Below, in pieces: positions 28,266 through 38,908 of a stretch of DNA of 64,000 bases. The DNA is from Lacimicrobium alkaliphilum (GTDB lineage Bacteria > Pseudomonadota > Gammaproteobacteria > Enterobacterales > Alteromonadaceae). Positions within the stretch are counted from its first letter, which is position 1. Each line of letters opens with the position of its first letter. The notes under the pieces are model-generated. The model was not told the origin of the DNA and ran no database searches. It was given only the letters and a program-made list of their open reading frames with translations. The DNA lies in contig NZ_CP013650.1 of NCBI RefSeq assembly GCF_001466725.1, positions 2,728,001-2,792,000 of the forward strand. Reading direction: 5' to 3'. The translations under genes were made by a program, and so were the position numbers.

Positions 28266-30500
28266 AGGCTTGTAGTTATCCAGGAAATCAATTAACTCAT
28301 CAAAGGGCATCGGTTTAGCGTACAAAAAGCCCTGCGCTTCATCACAGCCCAAGCGCAGCATATAACTGGCCTGCTCGCGCTTCTCAATACCTTCGGCGAT
28401 GGTATGCAAACCCAGCTTATTGCCCAGCGTCACTATTGTTTCGGCGATAAATGCGCTCTTGCCCGGCGTCACTTCGTTGACAAAAGAACGATCCACTTTA
28501 AGTCTGTCCAGAGGTAATTTCTGCAGATAACTCATAGAAGAGAATCCGGTACCAAAGTCATCAATGGCAATGGTCACACCAAAAGCTTTAAGCTCTTTAA
28601 GGGAATCCACCACAATCTGAGGTTCATCCATAACCACACTTTCAGTGATTTCAAGCTCCAGCAGATTAGGTTTAATATCGTGCTCAATCAAAGCACTCTT
28701 GACCAGACTGACAAATTGCGAATCCCGAAACTGCGGCATGGAAATATTTACCGCAACACGAAGATCTGGAAAGCCTTTTTGGTGCAGGAGCTTTAATTTC
28801 CGGCAGGCTTCTTCCAGTACCCAGGCGCCGATGTCGATAATCAGGCCACTATACTCGGCCAGAGGAACAAACACCGCCGGTGAAATATAGCCCCCCTCTT
28901 TGGCAGGCCAGCGTAACAAAGCTTCCATTCCGACAATGGTTTCATTGACCAGATCAACCTGAGGCTGATACCAGAGCTCAAGTTTGCGCTCGGCAAAATC
29001 AGAGCGAAGCTGTCGAATCATGCCCAACCGCCAGGTGGTCTTCTCTTCCATTTCCGGCGCATAGTATTCGTAGTTAGCCGTCATGCTACGTTTGGCACGA
29101 TTCAGCGCGATGTTGGATTGTTTAAGTACATTCAACCCATTAGTAGATTCTCCGTCCAGCAAACGACATAATCCGAGTGTGACATTAATCGGCAGGGTAT
29201 GATCTCCTGCCTTAAACGGGGTTGAAAAGATCTTACTGATACTCTGTGGATTGACCTTGTCGTCTTTACCAATTAATCCGAATACATCTGCCCCAATGCG
29301 TCCCATCTGCACCACATCACCCATCGCACTCTGCAGACGTTCGGCTACCGCGATCAATAATAGATTACCGGCATCCTGGCCCAGGCCGTCATTAATATCG
29401 GAAAAGTGGTTAACATCCACCAAAGCGACGACATGCTCATTCAGATCTACGCCTGTTCGCTCAAGCTCATCCAGCATATTGATAAACTCGTTGCGGTTCG
29501 GCAATTTAGTAAGCATATCTTTGAAAGCGGCATTGCGAAGCTGATGGAACAGATTGACGTTTTCATAGCCCACGGAAATGCTGGACATAAACACTTCGAT
29601 AAGCTGTTTATAGATAATATTAATCGCACAGCCGACCTGTACATATACGGCCGCCTCATAACCGCTGCTGTTCATATACAAGACGGTAAAGTCCTTGCCG
29701 TAAATATGATCTTTCTCCTGCAGGCACCTGGCGACCTCGGTTATGATTCTCTTGTCATGCAGATTATCCAGCTTTTCATTAATATAATTGGCAAAGGGAC
29801 CCGCTGCACCCAACACGTAAACGCCATCGTCGTCTCTGTCCAGTACAGATCCGGCCCGGGCACAGACTACACCGCCGGCATCCAGCCCCAACAAAGAGCT
29901 GATTTGGGTGACAACTCCCTCGCAAAAACCTTTTACTGAGTGCTCTTCGAGCAGATTAGACGCAGATGCAATGATCTTCTCCAGCCCCTGACGGCTTTGA
30001 TTAATAGTCAGGATCTGCTGGTATGAACGCAGGGAGGCAATAATGGTGGTAACCAGCTTCGAACGGGTCAGCTCAGTTTTGGTTTTATAGTCATTAATGT
30101 CATATTCTTTGATGACACTCTCTTCCGGCGCATAGCCCGGCTGCCCGGTACGCAGAATAATTCTCGGTTCAAGCAGGTTTAGCTCTTCGCGCATACGCCG
30201 GGCAACCTGAAGGCCCGCATCGTCGGTCTCCATTACCACATCCAGCAGTACGATGGCGATATCCCGTCCATTCTCGGACATGATTTTTAATGCTTCTTCA
30301 CCTGAATAAGCATCAAGAAATGCCAGTTTTCTGCCGTTCAGCACCAAATCAGATAGTGCCAGGCGGGTAACAGAGTGAATTTCTTCATCATCATCCACCA
30401 CCAGCACTTTCCAGGCATCGGCTTCATCATATTCCTCAATAGCGGAATCATCTTCATCGAGGAAAAGCATTTCATCATTTTCGTAATCTGTTGGACTCAT
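28251..30500 (-). CDS. response regulator with DUF3369, degenerate GGDEF and EAL domains
   Basis: A 749-residue cyclic-di-GMP signalling protein. After an acidic leader, a receiver domain (about 30-150) carries the phosphoacceptor in IVLLDVVM (Asp87). A DUF3369 sensor-like domain follows (to about 325). The GGDEF domain has RIGADVF where the active site should be, so cyclase activity is probably lost. The EAL domain (about 490-745) keeps GMEALLRW, NISMPQF, ELEITES, IDDFGTGFSS, LKVDRSF and AEGIE, so it should be a working phosphodiesterase that lowers c-di-GMP. No partner histidine kinase lies beside it. It overlaps the convergent glycosylase gene. Confidence 0.92.
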   Translation of the reverse strand: MSPTDYENDEMLFLDEDDSAIEEYDEADAWKVLVVDDDEEIHSVTRLALSDLVLNGRKLAFLDAYSGEEALKIMSENGRDIAIVLLDVVMETDDAGLQVARRMREELNLLEPRIILRTGQPGYAPEESVIKEYDINDYKTKTELTRSKLVTTIIASLRSYQQILTINQSRQGLEKIIASASNLLEEHSVKGFCEGVVTQISSLLGLDAGGVVCARAGSVLDRDDDGVYVLGAAGPFANYINEKLDNLHDKRIITEVARCLQEKDHIYGKDFTVLYMNSSGYEAAVYVQVGCAINIIYKQLIEVFMSSISVGYENVNLFHQLRNAAFKDMLTKLPNRNEFINMLDELERTGVDLNEHVVALVDVNHFSDINDGLGQDAGNLLLIAVAERLQSAMGDVVQMGRIGADVFGLIGKDDKVNPQSISKIFSTPFKAGDHTLPINVTLGLCRLLDGESTNGLNVLKQSNIALNRAKRSMTANYEYYAPEMEEKTTWRLGMIRQLRSDFAERKLELWYQPQVDLVNETIVGMEALLRWPAKEGGYISPAVFVPLAEYSGLIIDIGAWVLEEACRKLKLLHQKGFPDLRVAVNISMPQFRDSQFVSLVKSALIEHDIKPNLLELEITESVVMDEPQIVVDSLKELKAFGVTIAIDDFGTGFSSMSYLQKLPLDRLKVDRSFVNEVTPGKSAFIAETIVTLGNKLGLHTIAEGIEKREQASYMLRLGCDEAQGFLYAKPMPFDELIDFLDNYKPLAGE

Positions 30501-30703
30501 CTAACGACCTGTTTGTAAACCAACATCCTGAACTATCAAGCATTACTGGAATAACAATATCCTAATATTTGATAAAGCGAAACCTAATCCATAGCGATTA
30601 CCTATTTGCCCGGCTCCGGAAAAGTTACTCCGGGATGATTTTACCTTGCAGTATAAGGTCAGTAACAGGCAGTATGGAGGGTGTCTAATCCAGATAAATA
30701 GCC

Positions 30704-31603
30704 ATGACCAAGATTAACAGTTTAAGCTCTACTTCACCGGTTCAACGGCCGGAAAACAGACCAGTGAAGACGCCGGTTGCGGCAGAGAAACCGCAAACCC
30801 GCGAAACCTTAGATACAGGCCAGATCCGCAACAGGATCATCCACTGGTTTGCTCAGGCCGGACTGAAGCCCGCACGTATTACAGGCCTGGAAGAAAGTCT
30901 GGAAAAGAAAACCCAACGTCATCGGAAGGTATTGCAGCAAAGGAAACTGCAAAACCTTGAGCGAATCCTGGATCTGGCGATGGAGTACAGTCCCAATAAA
31001 GAGGTTGGCGAAGAAGCACTGGATCCCGACTGGTTTTTTAATTATATCCGCATGGCGGAGGATATTTACTCGCCCGCCATGCAGGAGCTTTGGGCCAAGA
31101 TACTGGCAGTAGAAGTTGGCCAGCCGGGAACCTTTTCTATGCGCAGCCTCAGTACGCTGACCCAACTGACCCAGAAGGATGCTAAGGTATTTCGCACAGC
31201 GGTGAGTCTCGCCAGCCGCAGACGCGGTGATTTCAGTCCAAGAATTCTGTATGGCTATACGATCAAACCCAGCCTGCTCTCTGTTTTGTCCCTGAAACGG
31301 GGACAACAACTGAATCTTGCACAGTTTGGGCTGGCTTACCCCGACTTATTATCATTGATGGATTTGGGGCTGATTTATTCTACGGAGATAGAATCCGGCG
31401 AGCTGGATAATAAAAAGCGCAGTGAATGGCGCATCTGCGGCGAAACCCTTCAGCTCAGTGCCAGGCGAAGCGGTACCGTACTGACCTATTATAAATTCAC
31501 CTCTACCGGCGCAGAACTCTTTCGATTAGTTTCAGGTAAGCCTCACGACACTTACCTGCAGGCCCTGAGGAACATGCTGCAGGGGGCCTTTGACATCTAT
31601 TAA
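30704..31603 (+). CDS. TIGR03899-like protein, unknown function
   Basis: A 299-residue soluble protein resembles the TIGR03899 family of gammaproteobacteria. Recognisable parts are a Pro/Thr-rich start, a basic helical region ([20 protein letters not shown]), then [21 protein letters not shown] and [18 protein letters not shown]. The latter resembles the DUF2806 type found near toxin or phage-defence genes; nothing in the present context supports a defence role. It ends convergent with cysH, overlapping it by four bases. The name rests on recall rather than a search. Confidence 0.72.
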   Translation: MTKINSLSSTSPVQRPENRPVKTPVAAEKPQTRETLDTGQIRNRIIHWFAQAGLKPARITGLEESLEKKTQRHRKVLQQRKLQNLERILDLAMEYSPNKEVGEEALDPDWFFNYIRMAEDIYSPAMQELWAKILAVEVGQPGTFSMRSLSTLTQLTQKDAKVFRTAVSLASRRRGDFSPRILYGYTIKPSLLSVLSLKRGQQLNLAQFGLAYPDLLSLMDLGLIYSTEIESGELDNKKRSEWRICGETLQLSARRSGTVLTYYKFTSTGAELFRLVSGKPHDTYLQALRNMLQGAFDIY

Positions 31604-32346
31604 ATTCCATCGCCGAATTCATGCAGGCCACATTCACGTTTGAGCCCGAAAAAGCGCGTTTCTTCTTCAGTCATACCCGCTTCCAGAGGACGGGATGTGT
31701 GCCAGTCACCAACCGACACATAACCCTGCTCCCATAACGGATGGTAAGGCAGGCCATGTTCCTGCAGATAGTAATGCACCTGTTTGTTGGACCAGTCCAG
31801 AATCGGGAAAACCTTGAACCGGCCATCCACCAATTGCAGATAAGGCAGTTTTTCACGGCTGCTTGACTGACTGCGACGCAGGCCGGAGAACCAGGTACCT
31901 ACCTGCAATTCACTCAGAGCCCGCTGCATCGGCTCGACCTTGTTCATTTTATTGTAGGCTTCGATTCCCGGCAGTCCCTGCTCCCACAGCTGGCCATATT
32001 TGTGCTCCTGCCATGCCGGTGTCATATTCGCACTGTACACCTGAAGGTTCAGGTCCAGAGTCTGTGCCAGCTCATCAATAAAGGCATAGGTTTCCGGGAA
32101 CAGATAGCCGGTGTCAGTCAGCACCACAGGAATATCCGCCTTCTGGCGGGTCACCAGGTGCAACATCACCGCTGCCTGAATGCCAAAGCTCGATGACATC
32201 ATCGGTTGCTGTGGCAAGTTATTCAGCGCCCATTCCACCCTTTGCGCAGCACTCAGTGTCGCCAGATAAGTGTTTATTTCAGCTAATTCGCCGGCGCTGA
32301 TATCTTCATTAATAGGCGTGTTCAGATTTAACGCTGCATTAGTCAT
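31600..32346 (-). CDS. cysH: phosphoadenosine phosphosulfate (PAPS) reductase
   Basis: CysH reduces PAPS to sulfite with thioredoxin. The 248-residue protein has the nucleotide loop [12 protein letters not shown], the sulfate-binding region [15 protein letters not shown] and the C-terminal catalytic motif [10 protein letters not shown]. It lacks the extra cysteine pairs that bind an iron-sulfur cluster in APS reductases, so PAPS is the expected substrate. It overlaps cysI by 8 nt and is last in cysJIH. Confidence 0.96.
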   Translation of the reverse strand: MTNAALNLNTPINEDISAGELAEINTYLATLSAAQRVEWALNNLPQQPMMSSSFGIQAAVMLHLVTRQKADIPVVLTDTGYLFPETYAFIDELAQTLDLNLQVYSANMTPAWQEHKYGQLWEQGLPGIEAYNKMNKVEPMQRALSELQVGTWFSGLRRSQSSSREKLPYLQLVDGRFKVFPILDWSNKQVHYYLQEHGLPYHPLWEQGYVSVGDWHTSRPLEAGMTEEETRFFGLKRECGLHEFGDGI

Positions 32347-34036
32347 AGAAATCCTTCGCAGAGTTCACTACTGGCTTTACCACACCACTGCGGATAACGA
32401 AGTCTCCGAAGCTCTCCTGTTGATGTCGCTGTTCAGCCCAACGACCGATCAGTGTATCCAGCTCCGCCATAATCTCCTGCTCACTGATATTCTCCCGATA
32501 CATTCTCGGGATCCTGGTACCGTTACGATCACCGCCCAGATGCAGGTTATACTTACCCGGACCTTTACCTACCAGGCCAACCTCAGCAAGCATGGCGCGA
32601 CCACAACCATTGGGGCAACCTGTTACACGGAAGATAATGTGTTCCTCTGCCAGGCCATGTTTATCGAGCAACTGTTCCAGCTCGGTCACTGCGTCCGGCA
32701 GATAGCGTTCTGCCTCTGCCATCGCCAGCGGGCAGGTGGGTAAAGAAACACAGGCCATGGAATTAACGCGCTGGGAAGAAACATTATCCTGCAGCAATCC
32801 GTGCTCACGGGCCAGGCGCTCAATACCAGCCTTATCTTCGCTCGCCACTCCGGCAATAATCAGATTTTGATTCGCGGTCAGACGGAAATCACCTTTATGG
32901 ACCCGGGCAATTTCAGCACAGCCGGTTTTCAGCGGTTTGCCGGGGTAATCCAGAATCCGGCCATTTTCAATAAACAGCGTCAGGTGGTGTTTGCCATCCA
33001 CCCCTTCGACCCAGCCGAAACGATCACCACGACCAGTAAATTCATATGCCCGGCTGGCGGCAAACTGAATTCCGGCACGCTTTTCAACCTCGGCTTTAAA
33101 GGTCTCCACACCCACCCGCTCCAGGGTGTACTTGGTCTTGGCATTTTTACGATTACTGCGATTTCCCCAGTCACGTTGGGTCGTCACCACGGCTTCGGCA
33201 ACGGCCAGAGTGTGCTCCAGAGGAATAAAACCAAAATCATCGGCCTTACGGGGATAGGTGGATTTATCACCATGGGTCATCGCCAGGCCACCACCGACCA
33301 ACACATTAAAACCAACCAGTTGTCCGTCTTCGGCGATGGCAACAAAGTTCAGATCATTGGCGTGCACATCCACATCATTTTGCGGCGGAATAACTACTGT
33401 CGTCTTGAACTTACGGGGCAGATAGTTACTGCCAAGAACAGGTTCAACATCAGTACTTTCAACTTTCTCACCATCAAGCCAGATTTCTGCATAAGCGCGG
33501 GTCTTAGGCAGCAGATGCTCACTGATTTTCACCGCCCAGTCATAGGCCTGTTGATGGACCTGCGATTCCACCGGATTGGAGGTGCAAAGCACATTACGGT
33601 TAACGTCACCGGCGGTGGCAATAGAGTCGAGCCCAACCTTATTCAGCATCTGGTGCATCATTTTGATTTTTGGCTTGAGCACGCCGTGAAACTGGAAGGT
33701 CTGTCTGGTGGTCAGGCGGATACTGCCATACAGGCTGTGCTCAGCGGCAAAGGCATCAATAGCCAGCCACTGTTCAGGATTGATAATGCCGCCGGGCAAA
33801 CGACAGCGCAGCATCACGTTATGCAAAGGTTCAAGTTTTTGCTTTGCCCGCTCGGCACGAATATCGCGATCATCCTGCTGATACATGCCGTGAAACCGTA
33901 TCAGCTGAAAATTATCACCGTTAAAACCGCCGGTCAGATCATCTTTCAGATCTTCGGCAATAGTGCCGCGCAGAAAGTTGCTTTGCCCTTTTATGCGCTC
34001 GTTGTCGGACAGTTTTTGCTCTGGTTTATCGCTCAT
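32339..34036 (-). CDS. cysI: sulfite reductase (NADPH) hemoprotein beta-component
   Basis: CysI carries siroheme and a 4Fe-4S cluster and reduces sulfite to sulfide with six electrons from CysJ. The 565-residue protein shows [12 protein letters not shown] near residue 102, the [11 protein letters not shown] region and the cluster-binding cysteines in [10 protein letters not shown] and [10 protein letters not shown] (about 426-475). Its length equals the family. It overlaps cysJ by one base and cysH by eight, so the three are translated as a coupled operon. Confidence 0.97.
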   Translation of the reverse strand: MSDKPEQKLSDNERIKGQSNFLRGTIAEDLKDDLTGGFNGDNFQLIRFHGMYQQDDRDIRAERAKQKLEPLHNVMLRCRLPGGIINPEQWLAIDAFAAEHSLYGSIRLTTRQTFQFHGVLKPKIKMMHQMLNKVGLDSIATAGDVNRNVLCTSNPVESQVHQQAYDWAVKISEHLLPKTRAYAEIWLDGEKVESTDVEPVLGSNYLPRKFKTTVVIPPQNDVDVHANDLNFVAIAEDGQLVGFNVLVGGGLAMTHGDKSTYPRKADDFGFIPLEHTLAVAEAVVTTQRDWGNRSNRKNAKTKYTLERVGVETFKAEVEKRAGIQFAASRAYEFTGRGDRFGWVEGVDGKHHLTLFIENGRILDYPGKPLKTGCAEIARVHKGDFRLTANQNLIIAGVASEDKAGIERLAREHGLLQDNVSSQRVNSMACVSLPTCPLAMAEAERYLPDAVTELEQLLDKHGLAEEHIIFRVTGCPNGCGRAMLAEVGLVGKGPGKYNLHLGGDRNGTRIPRMYRENISEQEIMAELDTLIGRWAEQRHQQESFGDFVIRSGVVKPVVNSAKDFYD

Positions 34037-35853
34037 TAGTAAACATCTCTTTGATAACGTTTGGCTTTACGCAACTGACTGATATATTCCTCGGCCTGCT
34101 CCTGAGTTTTATCACCGTGCTCAGCCACAATACTGACCAGTGCCTGGTGCACATCTTTGGCCATTCGGTTAGCATCACCACAAACATACAGGTGTGCGCC
34201 CTGCTCCAGCCACTCAAAGACCTCAGCGCCCTGCTCCAGCAGACGATGCTGCACGTAGATTTTTTCCTGCTGATCACGGGAGAAGGCCAGACTGACCCTA
34301 TCCAGCAATCCCATCTTCACCCAGCGTTGCCACTCCACCTGATAGAGAAAGTCCTGAGTAAAATTGGGATTCCCGAAAAACAGCCAGTTTTTACCCTCAG
34401 CCTCTTCGGCTTCCCGTTGCTGCATAAACGCCCTGAAGGGTGCGATACCTGTACCTGGGCCTATCATAATGACCGGCGTATCAGGATTCTGTGGCAGGCG
34501 GAAATTATCATTACTCTCCACAAACACCCGTATTTCACCGCCTTCCTCAAGACCATGACTTAAATAGCCGGAGGCCCCGCCACGATGAGTAAAACCAAAG
34601 GCTTCATATTCCACCAGCGCTACCGTCAGGTGCACTTCATCTTCAACTTCAGCCTGGCTGGACGCGATGGAATAAAGTCTTGGGGTCATGGGTCTTAGCA
34701 TCGCAATTAATTGCTGCGCCCCGACTTTACCTGGGTATTCGCTGACGATATCGACAATTTGCCGTTCACTCAAATACTGACGCAGGCCAGCTTTATCTTC
34801 CAGTAACTGCACCAGCTTGCTGCTTTGTGTAGCCTCGGCATACGCTTTTGCGAAACTCGGGTAGCTCTGTGTCAGTTCCATTTTCTCAGTCAGAGCCTGA
34901 CGCAATAGCAAGCTATCATCACCGGCCTGCACTTGTTCATCGCCACTCAGGCCTAGTGTCTCCAATAACCGGTTTACCATCTCAGCATCATTGCTAAACC
35001 AGACACCCAGGGCATCTCCGGGCTGATACTGTATTCCGGAATCTTCCAGAGAAATCTCAAAGTGGCGGATATCTTTAACCGAATCCCTGCCGGTAATTTT
35101 CTGCCCATCAACTAAGGTAGCAACAAAGGGGTTTTTCTTGCTGTACTGGCTGGCGGCCGGGGCAATGCTCACACCGGGCATTGGCACCACGCGGGATTCT
35201 GTGCCTGATTTCAGTTCCTGTTTAAACAGTTCAGTGACTTTCTCACGCCAGTTGCTGACATCAGCGTCATAATCCACGTCACAATCCAGCCGCTCCGTTA
35301 CCGCGCTGGCGCCCAGTGCACTGAGTCGCTGATCGAAATCTTTGGCGGTCTGGCAGAAAAATTCATAGCTGCTGTCACCCAGCCCCACTACTGCGTATTT
35401 CAACGCGGCCAGTTTTGGTGCCTTTTTGCTGGCCAGAAATTCGTGAAACTCAACCGCATCATCGGGCGCTTCACCTTCCCCATTGGTGCTGACAATAATC
35501 ACTACATGACTCTCATCTTTGAGCTTTTTAGGTTTATAGTCAGCCATATTAAACAGTTCAACAGCGATACCTGCCTGCTCGGCGAAATTTTTATATTCTT
35601 CCGCTACGCCTTTGGCATTGCCTGTTTGTGAACCGTATAAAATAGTCAGTTTGGCGCTTTGCTGTTGAGCCGCCAACTGGCTTACTTCTGCCAATGGTTG
35701 ATGGACCTGTGCCAGACCGGCCAGATAGCCACTAACCCAGGTCAGTTGCTGGCCATTTAACGGCGCGATGGCCTTGTGGAGTTCAGACCACTGAGCCTGG
35801 CTCAGGACACCGGCAGGAGATAAGTTCTGCGAATTGGATGACGACATAAACAT
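34036..35853 (-). CDS. cysJ: sulfite reductase (NADPH) flavoprotein alpha-component
   Basis: CysJ passes electrons from NADPH through FAD and FMN to CysI. The 605-residue protein has a flavodoxin domain ([18 protein letters not shown] near 72), an FAD domain with RLYSIASS near 390 and the NADPH site [14 protein letters not shown] near 465. It ends YQRDVY, as usual. The first ATG is used; a second lies two codons on and cannot be excluded. It heads cysJIH; the 160 bp upstream is A/T-rich and may hold a CysB site, but I see no sure match. Confidence 0.96.
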   Translation of the reverse strand: MFMSSSNSQNLSPAGVLSQAQWSELHKAIAPLNGQQLTWVSGYLAGLAQVHQPLAEVSQLAAQQQSAKLTILYGSQTGNAKGVAEEYKNFAEQAGIAVELFNMADYKPKKLKDESHVVIIVSTNGEGEAPDDAVEFHEFLASKKAPKLAALKYAVVGLGDSSYEFFCQTAKDFDQRLSALGASAVTERLDCDVDYDADVSNWREKVTELFKQELKSGTESRVVPMPGVSIAPAASQYSKKNPFVATLVDGQKITGRDSVKDIRHFEISLEDSGIQYQPGDALGVWFSNDAEMVNRLLETLGLSGDEQVQAGDDSLLLRQALTEKMELTQSYPSFAKAYAEATQSSKLVQLLEDKAGLRQYLSERQIVDIVSEYPGKVGAQQLIAMLRPMTPRLYSIASSQAEVEDEVHLTVALVEYEAFGFTHRGGASGYLSHGLEEGGEIRVFVESNDNFRLPQNPDTPVIMIGPGTGIAPFRAFMQQREAEEAEGKNWLFFGNPNFTQDFLYQVEWQRWVKMGLLDRVSLAFSRDQQEKIYVQHRLLEQGAEVFEWLEQGAHLYVCGDANRMAKDVHQALVSIVAEHGDKTQEQAEEYISQLRKAKRYQRDVY

Positions 35854-35983
35854 ACTAACCCGTTAAATATTGTGGCTAGGTTAGCTGTGGCAGAGACAAA
35901 CAGGAAAGAATAAATTCAAATGCGTTATTACAGAAAGTGCTTAATTTATATTTTCATATAAACTTTACACTTAGTCAGAGCAG

Positions 35984-36013
35984 TTGCAGGTGGCCGGGAT
36001 CGGCCACCTGCAA
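35984..36013. terminator. strong hairpin between cysJ promoter region and an outer-membrane gene
   Basis: TTGCAGGTGGCCG (35984-35996) and CGGCCACCTGCAA (36001-36013) are perfect complements around a GGAT loop, just after the stop of the minus-strand gene at 36017. There is no U tract, so it may be a weak terminator or an mRNA-stabilising stem. Confidence 0.55.
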
Positions 36014-36016
36014 CCA

Positions 36017-36775
36017 TTAAAAATGCACTTCAACACCGGCAAAGGGCCCTTTAAATTCCATGTCGGTATAAAGATTATCTACATCATCCAGTTCCAGACG
36101 CAGTGCACGGTACCCCAACTCAAAGGTCATATCCACAGCCAGGTTATCCAGCCAACGGTAAGTCAGTGCGGCCTGGTAGTCATACAGCGAACTGTCATCT
36201 ATAGCCAGAAAACTTCCTTGTGCGGCGAATCCAAGCCCCCCTACAGGCGTACCGACCTGCACCCGGGTGTACAACAGCGGAATAATGCCACTGAATGCCT
36301 GTGAGGACATGGCATTGCTGTCACTTGCAACACTTACATCAATTCTTCCATCCAGATCCCTGGCATTGAGGCCAAGATCGAAGCTGATTAAATCATTGTC
36401 AAAAATCTCGTAATAGAGCACATAATCGGTGCTGTCGATATCACCGCCCATTGCCAGCGCAGAACCTTGCGGATAGGTCTGACCGGCAAAAGTGAAATCT
36501 GTATCCAATGTGGTGGCCCCCGAACTATTCAGGGTTTCCCGGCGAATTTTTATATTTGGCAGCAACGGCACAGGATGTTCCAGCGCCACATACAGACTAC
36601 TGTTTGTTTCCTGTTCAAAGTCAAAATCCGTGACTGCACTGCTATTACCGAACCCTCCGGAAACATCTGAGCGCCAGGCTTGTGCACCAACATAAAGTCC
36701 TAAGAGCGTATCGGCCTGTACCGGCATCCACAACGAGGCCACCACAGCAGCTGTCGCAATAATTTTTCTATTCAT
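36017..36775 (-). CDS. outer-membrane beta-barrel protein, TIGR04219-like
   Basis: A 252-residue secreted protein has signal peptide MNRKIIATAAVVASLWMPVQA, then alternating hydrophobic beta-strands and a C-terminal phenylalanine (GPFAGVEVHF), the signature for outer-membrane assembly by Bam. Sequence such as TLLGLYVGAQAWRSDVSGGFG at the mature N-terminus resembles the TIGR04219 family. It lies 4 bp after the DUF2333 gene and is probably co-transcribed. The substrate or role is unknown. Confidence 0.8.
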   Translation of the reverse strand: MNRKIIATAAVVASLWMPVQADTLLGLYVGAQAWRSDVSGGFGNSSAVTDFDFEQETNSSLYVALEHPVPLLPNIKIRRETLNSSGATTLDTDFTFAGQTYPQGSALAMGGDIDSTDYVLYYEIFDNDLISFDLGLNARDLDGRIDVSVASDSNAMSSQAFSGIIPLLYTRVQVGTPVGGLGFAAQGSFLAIDDSSLYDYQAALTYRWLDNLAVDMTFELGYRALRLELDDVDNLYTDMEFKGPFAGVEVHF

Positions 36776-36779
36776 GCAA

Positions 36780-37772
36780 TTATCCCTGATTAAGCAGGTC
36801 GTTAAGATCGATCAGTGCCGCATTGGCCCTGGAAATATAATTCGCCATCACCAAAGAATGATTGGCCATCATACCAAAGCCACCACCATTGAGTATCATT
36901 GGGCTCCAGATACTTTGCTGAGTGGCTTCCAGTTCCCGGATGATCTGTTTCAGGCTGACAGCAGCATTTTTCTTCTCAAGCACATCAGCAAAATCTGTCT
37001 CTACGGCTTTTAGCAGATGCAGAAGCGCCCAACTGGCACCGCGAGCCTCATAAAACACATCATCGAGTTCCCACCAACTGGTTTTAGTGTATTTGTCACG
37101 CTCAGAGGGCGTTGATTGTCGCGCTTCGGCATCACCGGCAAGGTCTGTATTCAACCGGCTTTGTCCAACGCTTGCACTTAATCTCTGTGACAAACTGCCC
37201 ATACGTTTTTCAACCTGACGCAACCAGTCACGCAGATTGTCGGCCCGGGTATAAAACTGGCTGTCATTGACCGCCGGATTGGCCAGGTTATCCAGGTAAC
37301 GCTGCAATGCCTGAATACCGTCTTCATACTGCGACTCTGCCGAAGGCAATATCCAGCTGCGGCTGTCAATATTAAACTTGGGTTGTGCTTCTACCAGATA
37401 AGAGTTTTCTGAAGATTGTGACTGGGAGCGGCTGAGATCTTTACGCATCGCCAGAGCAAGATCCCGCACCATTTCCAACACACCAAATTCCCATGCCGGC
37501 ATATTATCCATCAGTACAGAAGGTGGCATCACATCATTGGACAGATACCCTCCAGGCTTATCCATCAGGGTACTGGCCACACGGATCAGCGTACTGGTGG
37601 TAGTGTATCCGGGCACCAGTACCTGATTATTCTGCTCGGCGCGGGTCCTGGCATGCTGATCCACGTCAAAGATCTCAGGCTCGCTGCTCCAGTAAACAGC
37701 CAGTATGTAGAACAGCAGCAACAAAATGCCCACTGCAAGGGATATCCATCTCAGATTCAGATATTCTCTCAT
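36780..37772 (-). CDS. DUF2333-like inner-membrane-anchored protein
   Basis: A protein of about 330 residues has one N-terminal membrane segment (WISLAVGILLLLFYILAVYW) and a long periplasmic domain resembling DUF2333, with VLVPGYTTTSTLIRVASTLMDKPGGYLSND, MPAWEFGVLEMVRDLALAMRKD and WWELDDVFYEARGASWALLHLL as visible blocks. The ATG at 37772 has AAGGAG six bases before it and is preferred over an upstream TTG. It forms a tight group with the barrel gene downstream and the copper-chaperone-like gene upstream. Function is not known. Confidence 0.84.
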   Translation of the reverse strand: MREYLNLRWISLAVGILLLLFYILAVYWSSEPEIFDVDQHARTRAEQNNQVLVPGYTTTSTLIRVASTLMDKPGGYLSNDVMPPSVLMDNMPAWEFGVLEMVRDLALAMRKDLSRSQSQSSENSYLVEAQPKFNIDSRSWILPSAESQYEDGIQALQRYLDNLANPAVNDSQFYTRADNLRDWLRQVEKRMGSLSQRLSASVGQSRLNTDLAGDAEARQSTPSERDKYTKTSWWELDDVFYEARGASWALLHLLKAVETDFADVLEKKNAAVSLKQIIRELEATQQSIWSPMILNGGGFGMMANHSLVMANYISRANAALIDLNDLLNQG

Positions 37773-37792
37773 GACCAACTCCTTGAGTTTAA

Positions 37793-38230
37793 TTAGTGGT
37801 GTTTGTGCGGATTGCTGGCCCCGGGTTCAGCAACAACAGCCTTGATCTCCATTTCACTGTCATCGGAAAAAGTCAGGGTAATCATCACTTCCTGATCTTT
37901 TTCAAGGGGCTTTTTGATACCAAACATCATCAGATGCAAACCACCGGGTTTGAATACCAGAGAACTGTTAGCCGGGATTTTTACCTCCTGTTGTTGCACC
38001 ATTTTCATCATACCTTCGTGCATCTGATGATCATGGATTTCAATCCGCTCAACTACATCAGATTCAGCACCGGTTAGCCTGAGTTCCTCAGGTGCCGTAT
38101 TTACCAACTCCATATAGGCAGCCGTATTAGGAACACCAGGCGGCAACAGGCGAACCAGCGGATCTTTTACCTCCACCTGAGCCAGGCTTAAAGTTGAAAA
38201 TAAAAATAATGGGGCCAGTAAGGCTTTCAT
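37793..38230 (-). CDS. periplasmic copper chaperone PCu(A)C
   Basis: A 145-residue secreted protein (signal peptide MKALLAPLFLFSTLSLA) with the PCu(A)C domain. The copper-ligand pattern is visible as IEIHDHQMHEGMMKM near 65 and the later GLHLMMFG near 100, matching the His/Met motif of the family. A His-rich tail (NPHKHH) may add a metal site. Such proteins load Cu(I) into cytochrome oxidase or buffer periplasmic copper. It is upstream of the DUF2333 gene by 20 bp. Confidence 0.9.
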   Translation of the reverse strand: MKALLAPLFLFSTLSLAQVEVKDPLVRLLPPGVPNTAAYMELVNTAPEELRLTGAESDVVERIEIHDHQMHEGMMKMVQQQEVKIPANSSLVFKPGGLHLMMFGIKKPLEKDQEVMITLTFSDDSEMEIKAVVAEPGASNPHKHH

Positions 38231-38327
38231 CTGTCTGGTAACTCCGTGGTCATTGTCGGTGTATACCGATTATTCAGCAATTCCCCGTCAAAGCCAATGA
38301 CTGTATAGAAAAGATGATGTGAAATCT

Positions 38328-38660
38328 CTAGTAGCCCTGAGCCGTTTTTTTATCTCTGACCACAAGGTAGATCACTAACACCAGTAGCAATGCCGGCCAG
38401 ACTGCGCTGATCCCTGCCACCAACAAGGCAATAAATACCGCTGCCAGAACAATAAAAAGAACACTTAGCAGACTAATAGCCAACAGACCGCCAATCAGCA
38501 TAAAAGCAGCTCCGGCGGCTATTGCTCCGATCACAGTCTGAACGGGGCTGAGCAAGGTTTCTCCGAAATAGAGTGAGATTCCCGACACCGAGTCCAGTAT
38601 CGCACTGGAGCTGATAACTATGGCGGTAGCTATCAATATGATTAAAAGTAGCTTCTTCAT
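38328..38660 (-). CDS. small polytopic membrane protein in the psp operon, unknown
   Basis: A protein of about 110 residues, strongly hydrophobic, with about four membrane segments (LLLIILIATAIVISSSAIL, VIGAIAAGAAFMLIGGLLAI, LSVLFIVLAAVFIALLVAGI, ALLLVLVIYLVV) and a short cytoplasmic tail. I start at the ATG at 38660, which has AGGAG upstream; a longer frame runs into pspC. It lies 22 bp after pspC. E. coli has pspB and pspD near here, but this protein does not resemble PspB. It may be an extra membrane partner of the Psp response. Confidence 0.72.
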   Translation of the reverse strand: MKKLLLIILIATAIVISSSAILDSVSGISLYFGETLLSPVQTVIGAIAAGAAFMLIGGLLAISLLSVLFIVLAAVFIALLVAGISAVWPALLLVLVIYLVVRDKKTAQGY

Positions 38661-38682
38661 GTTGCACTCCTGTGGATGCCAA

Positions 38683-38883
38683 TCAGGCATCCGGTAGAAT
38701 GAATGCGGCAACGATATACGCAATGGCGACAGCCATGGGAAAGGTAATAAAACACAGTATTGCCGCCAGCCGAACCAGCCAGGCCGGGGTATCGAAATGC
38801 CCTGCCAGGCCCGCACACACCCCTGCAACTTTGCCTCTGCGCTTATCTTTACGAATACGGTTGTCATCATATACAGTTTTCAT
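38683..38883 (-). CDS. pspC: short PspC-domain membrane protein
   Basis: A 66-residue PspC domain: an amphipathic basic start (RIRKDKRRGKVAGVCAGLAG), the YFD-like FDTPAWLVRLAAIL and one hydrophobic helix (FPMAVAIAYIVAAFILPDA). PspC senses membrane stress and binds PspA. It is shorter than E. coli PspC (about 119 residues), lacking the C-terminal leucine-zipper region. GGGGAG precedes the ATG. It follows pspA by 25 bp. Confidence 0.88.
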   Translation of the reverse strand: MKTVYDDNRIRKDKRRGKVAGVCAGLAGHFDTPAWLVRLAAILCFITFPMAVAIAYIVAAFILPDA

Positions 38884-38908
38884 CTTGGTACTCCCCGTGG
38901 CCGCCTGT

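Noticed and set aside
30704..31603. Phage-defence role for the TIGR03899-like protein
   Set aside because: Neighbours are housekeeping cys and signalling genes; no defence or mobile genes are present.
32801..34039. 412-codon plus-strand frame opposite cysI
   Set aside because: cysI is a clear complete gene; long antisense frames are common opposite such genes and this one has no recognisable domain.
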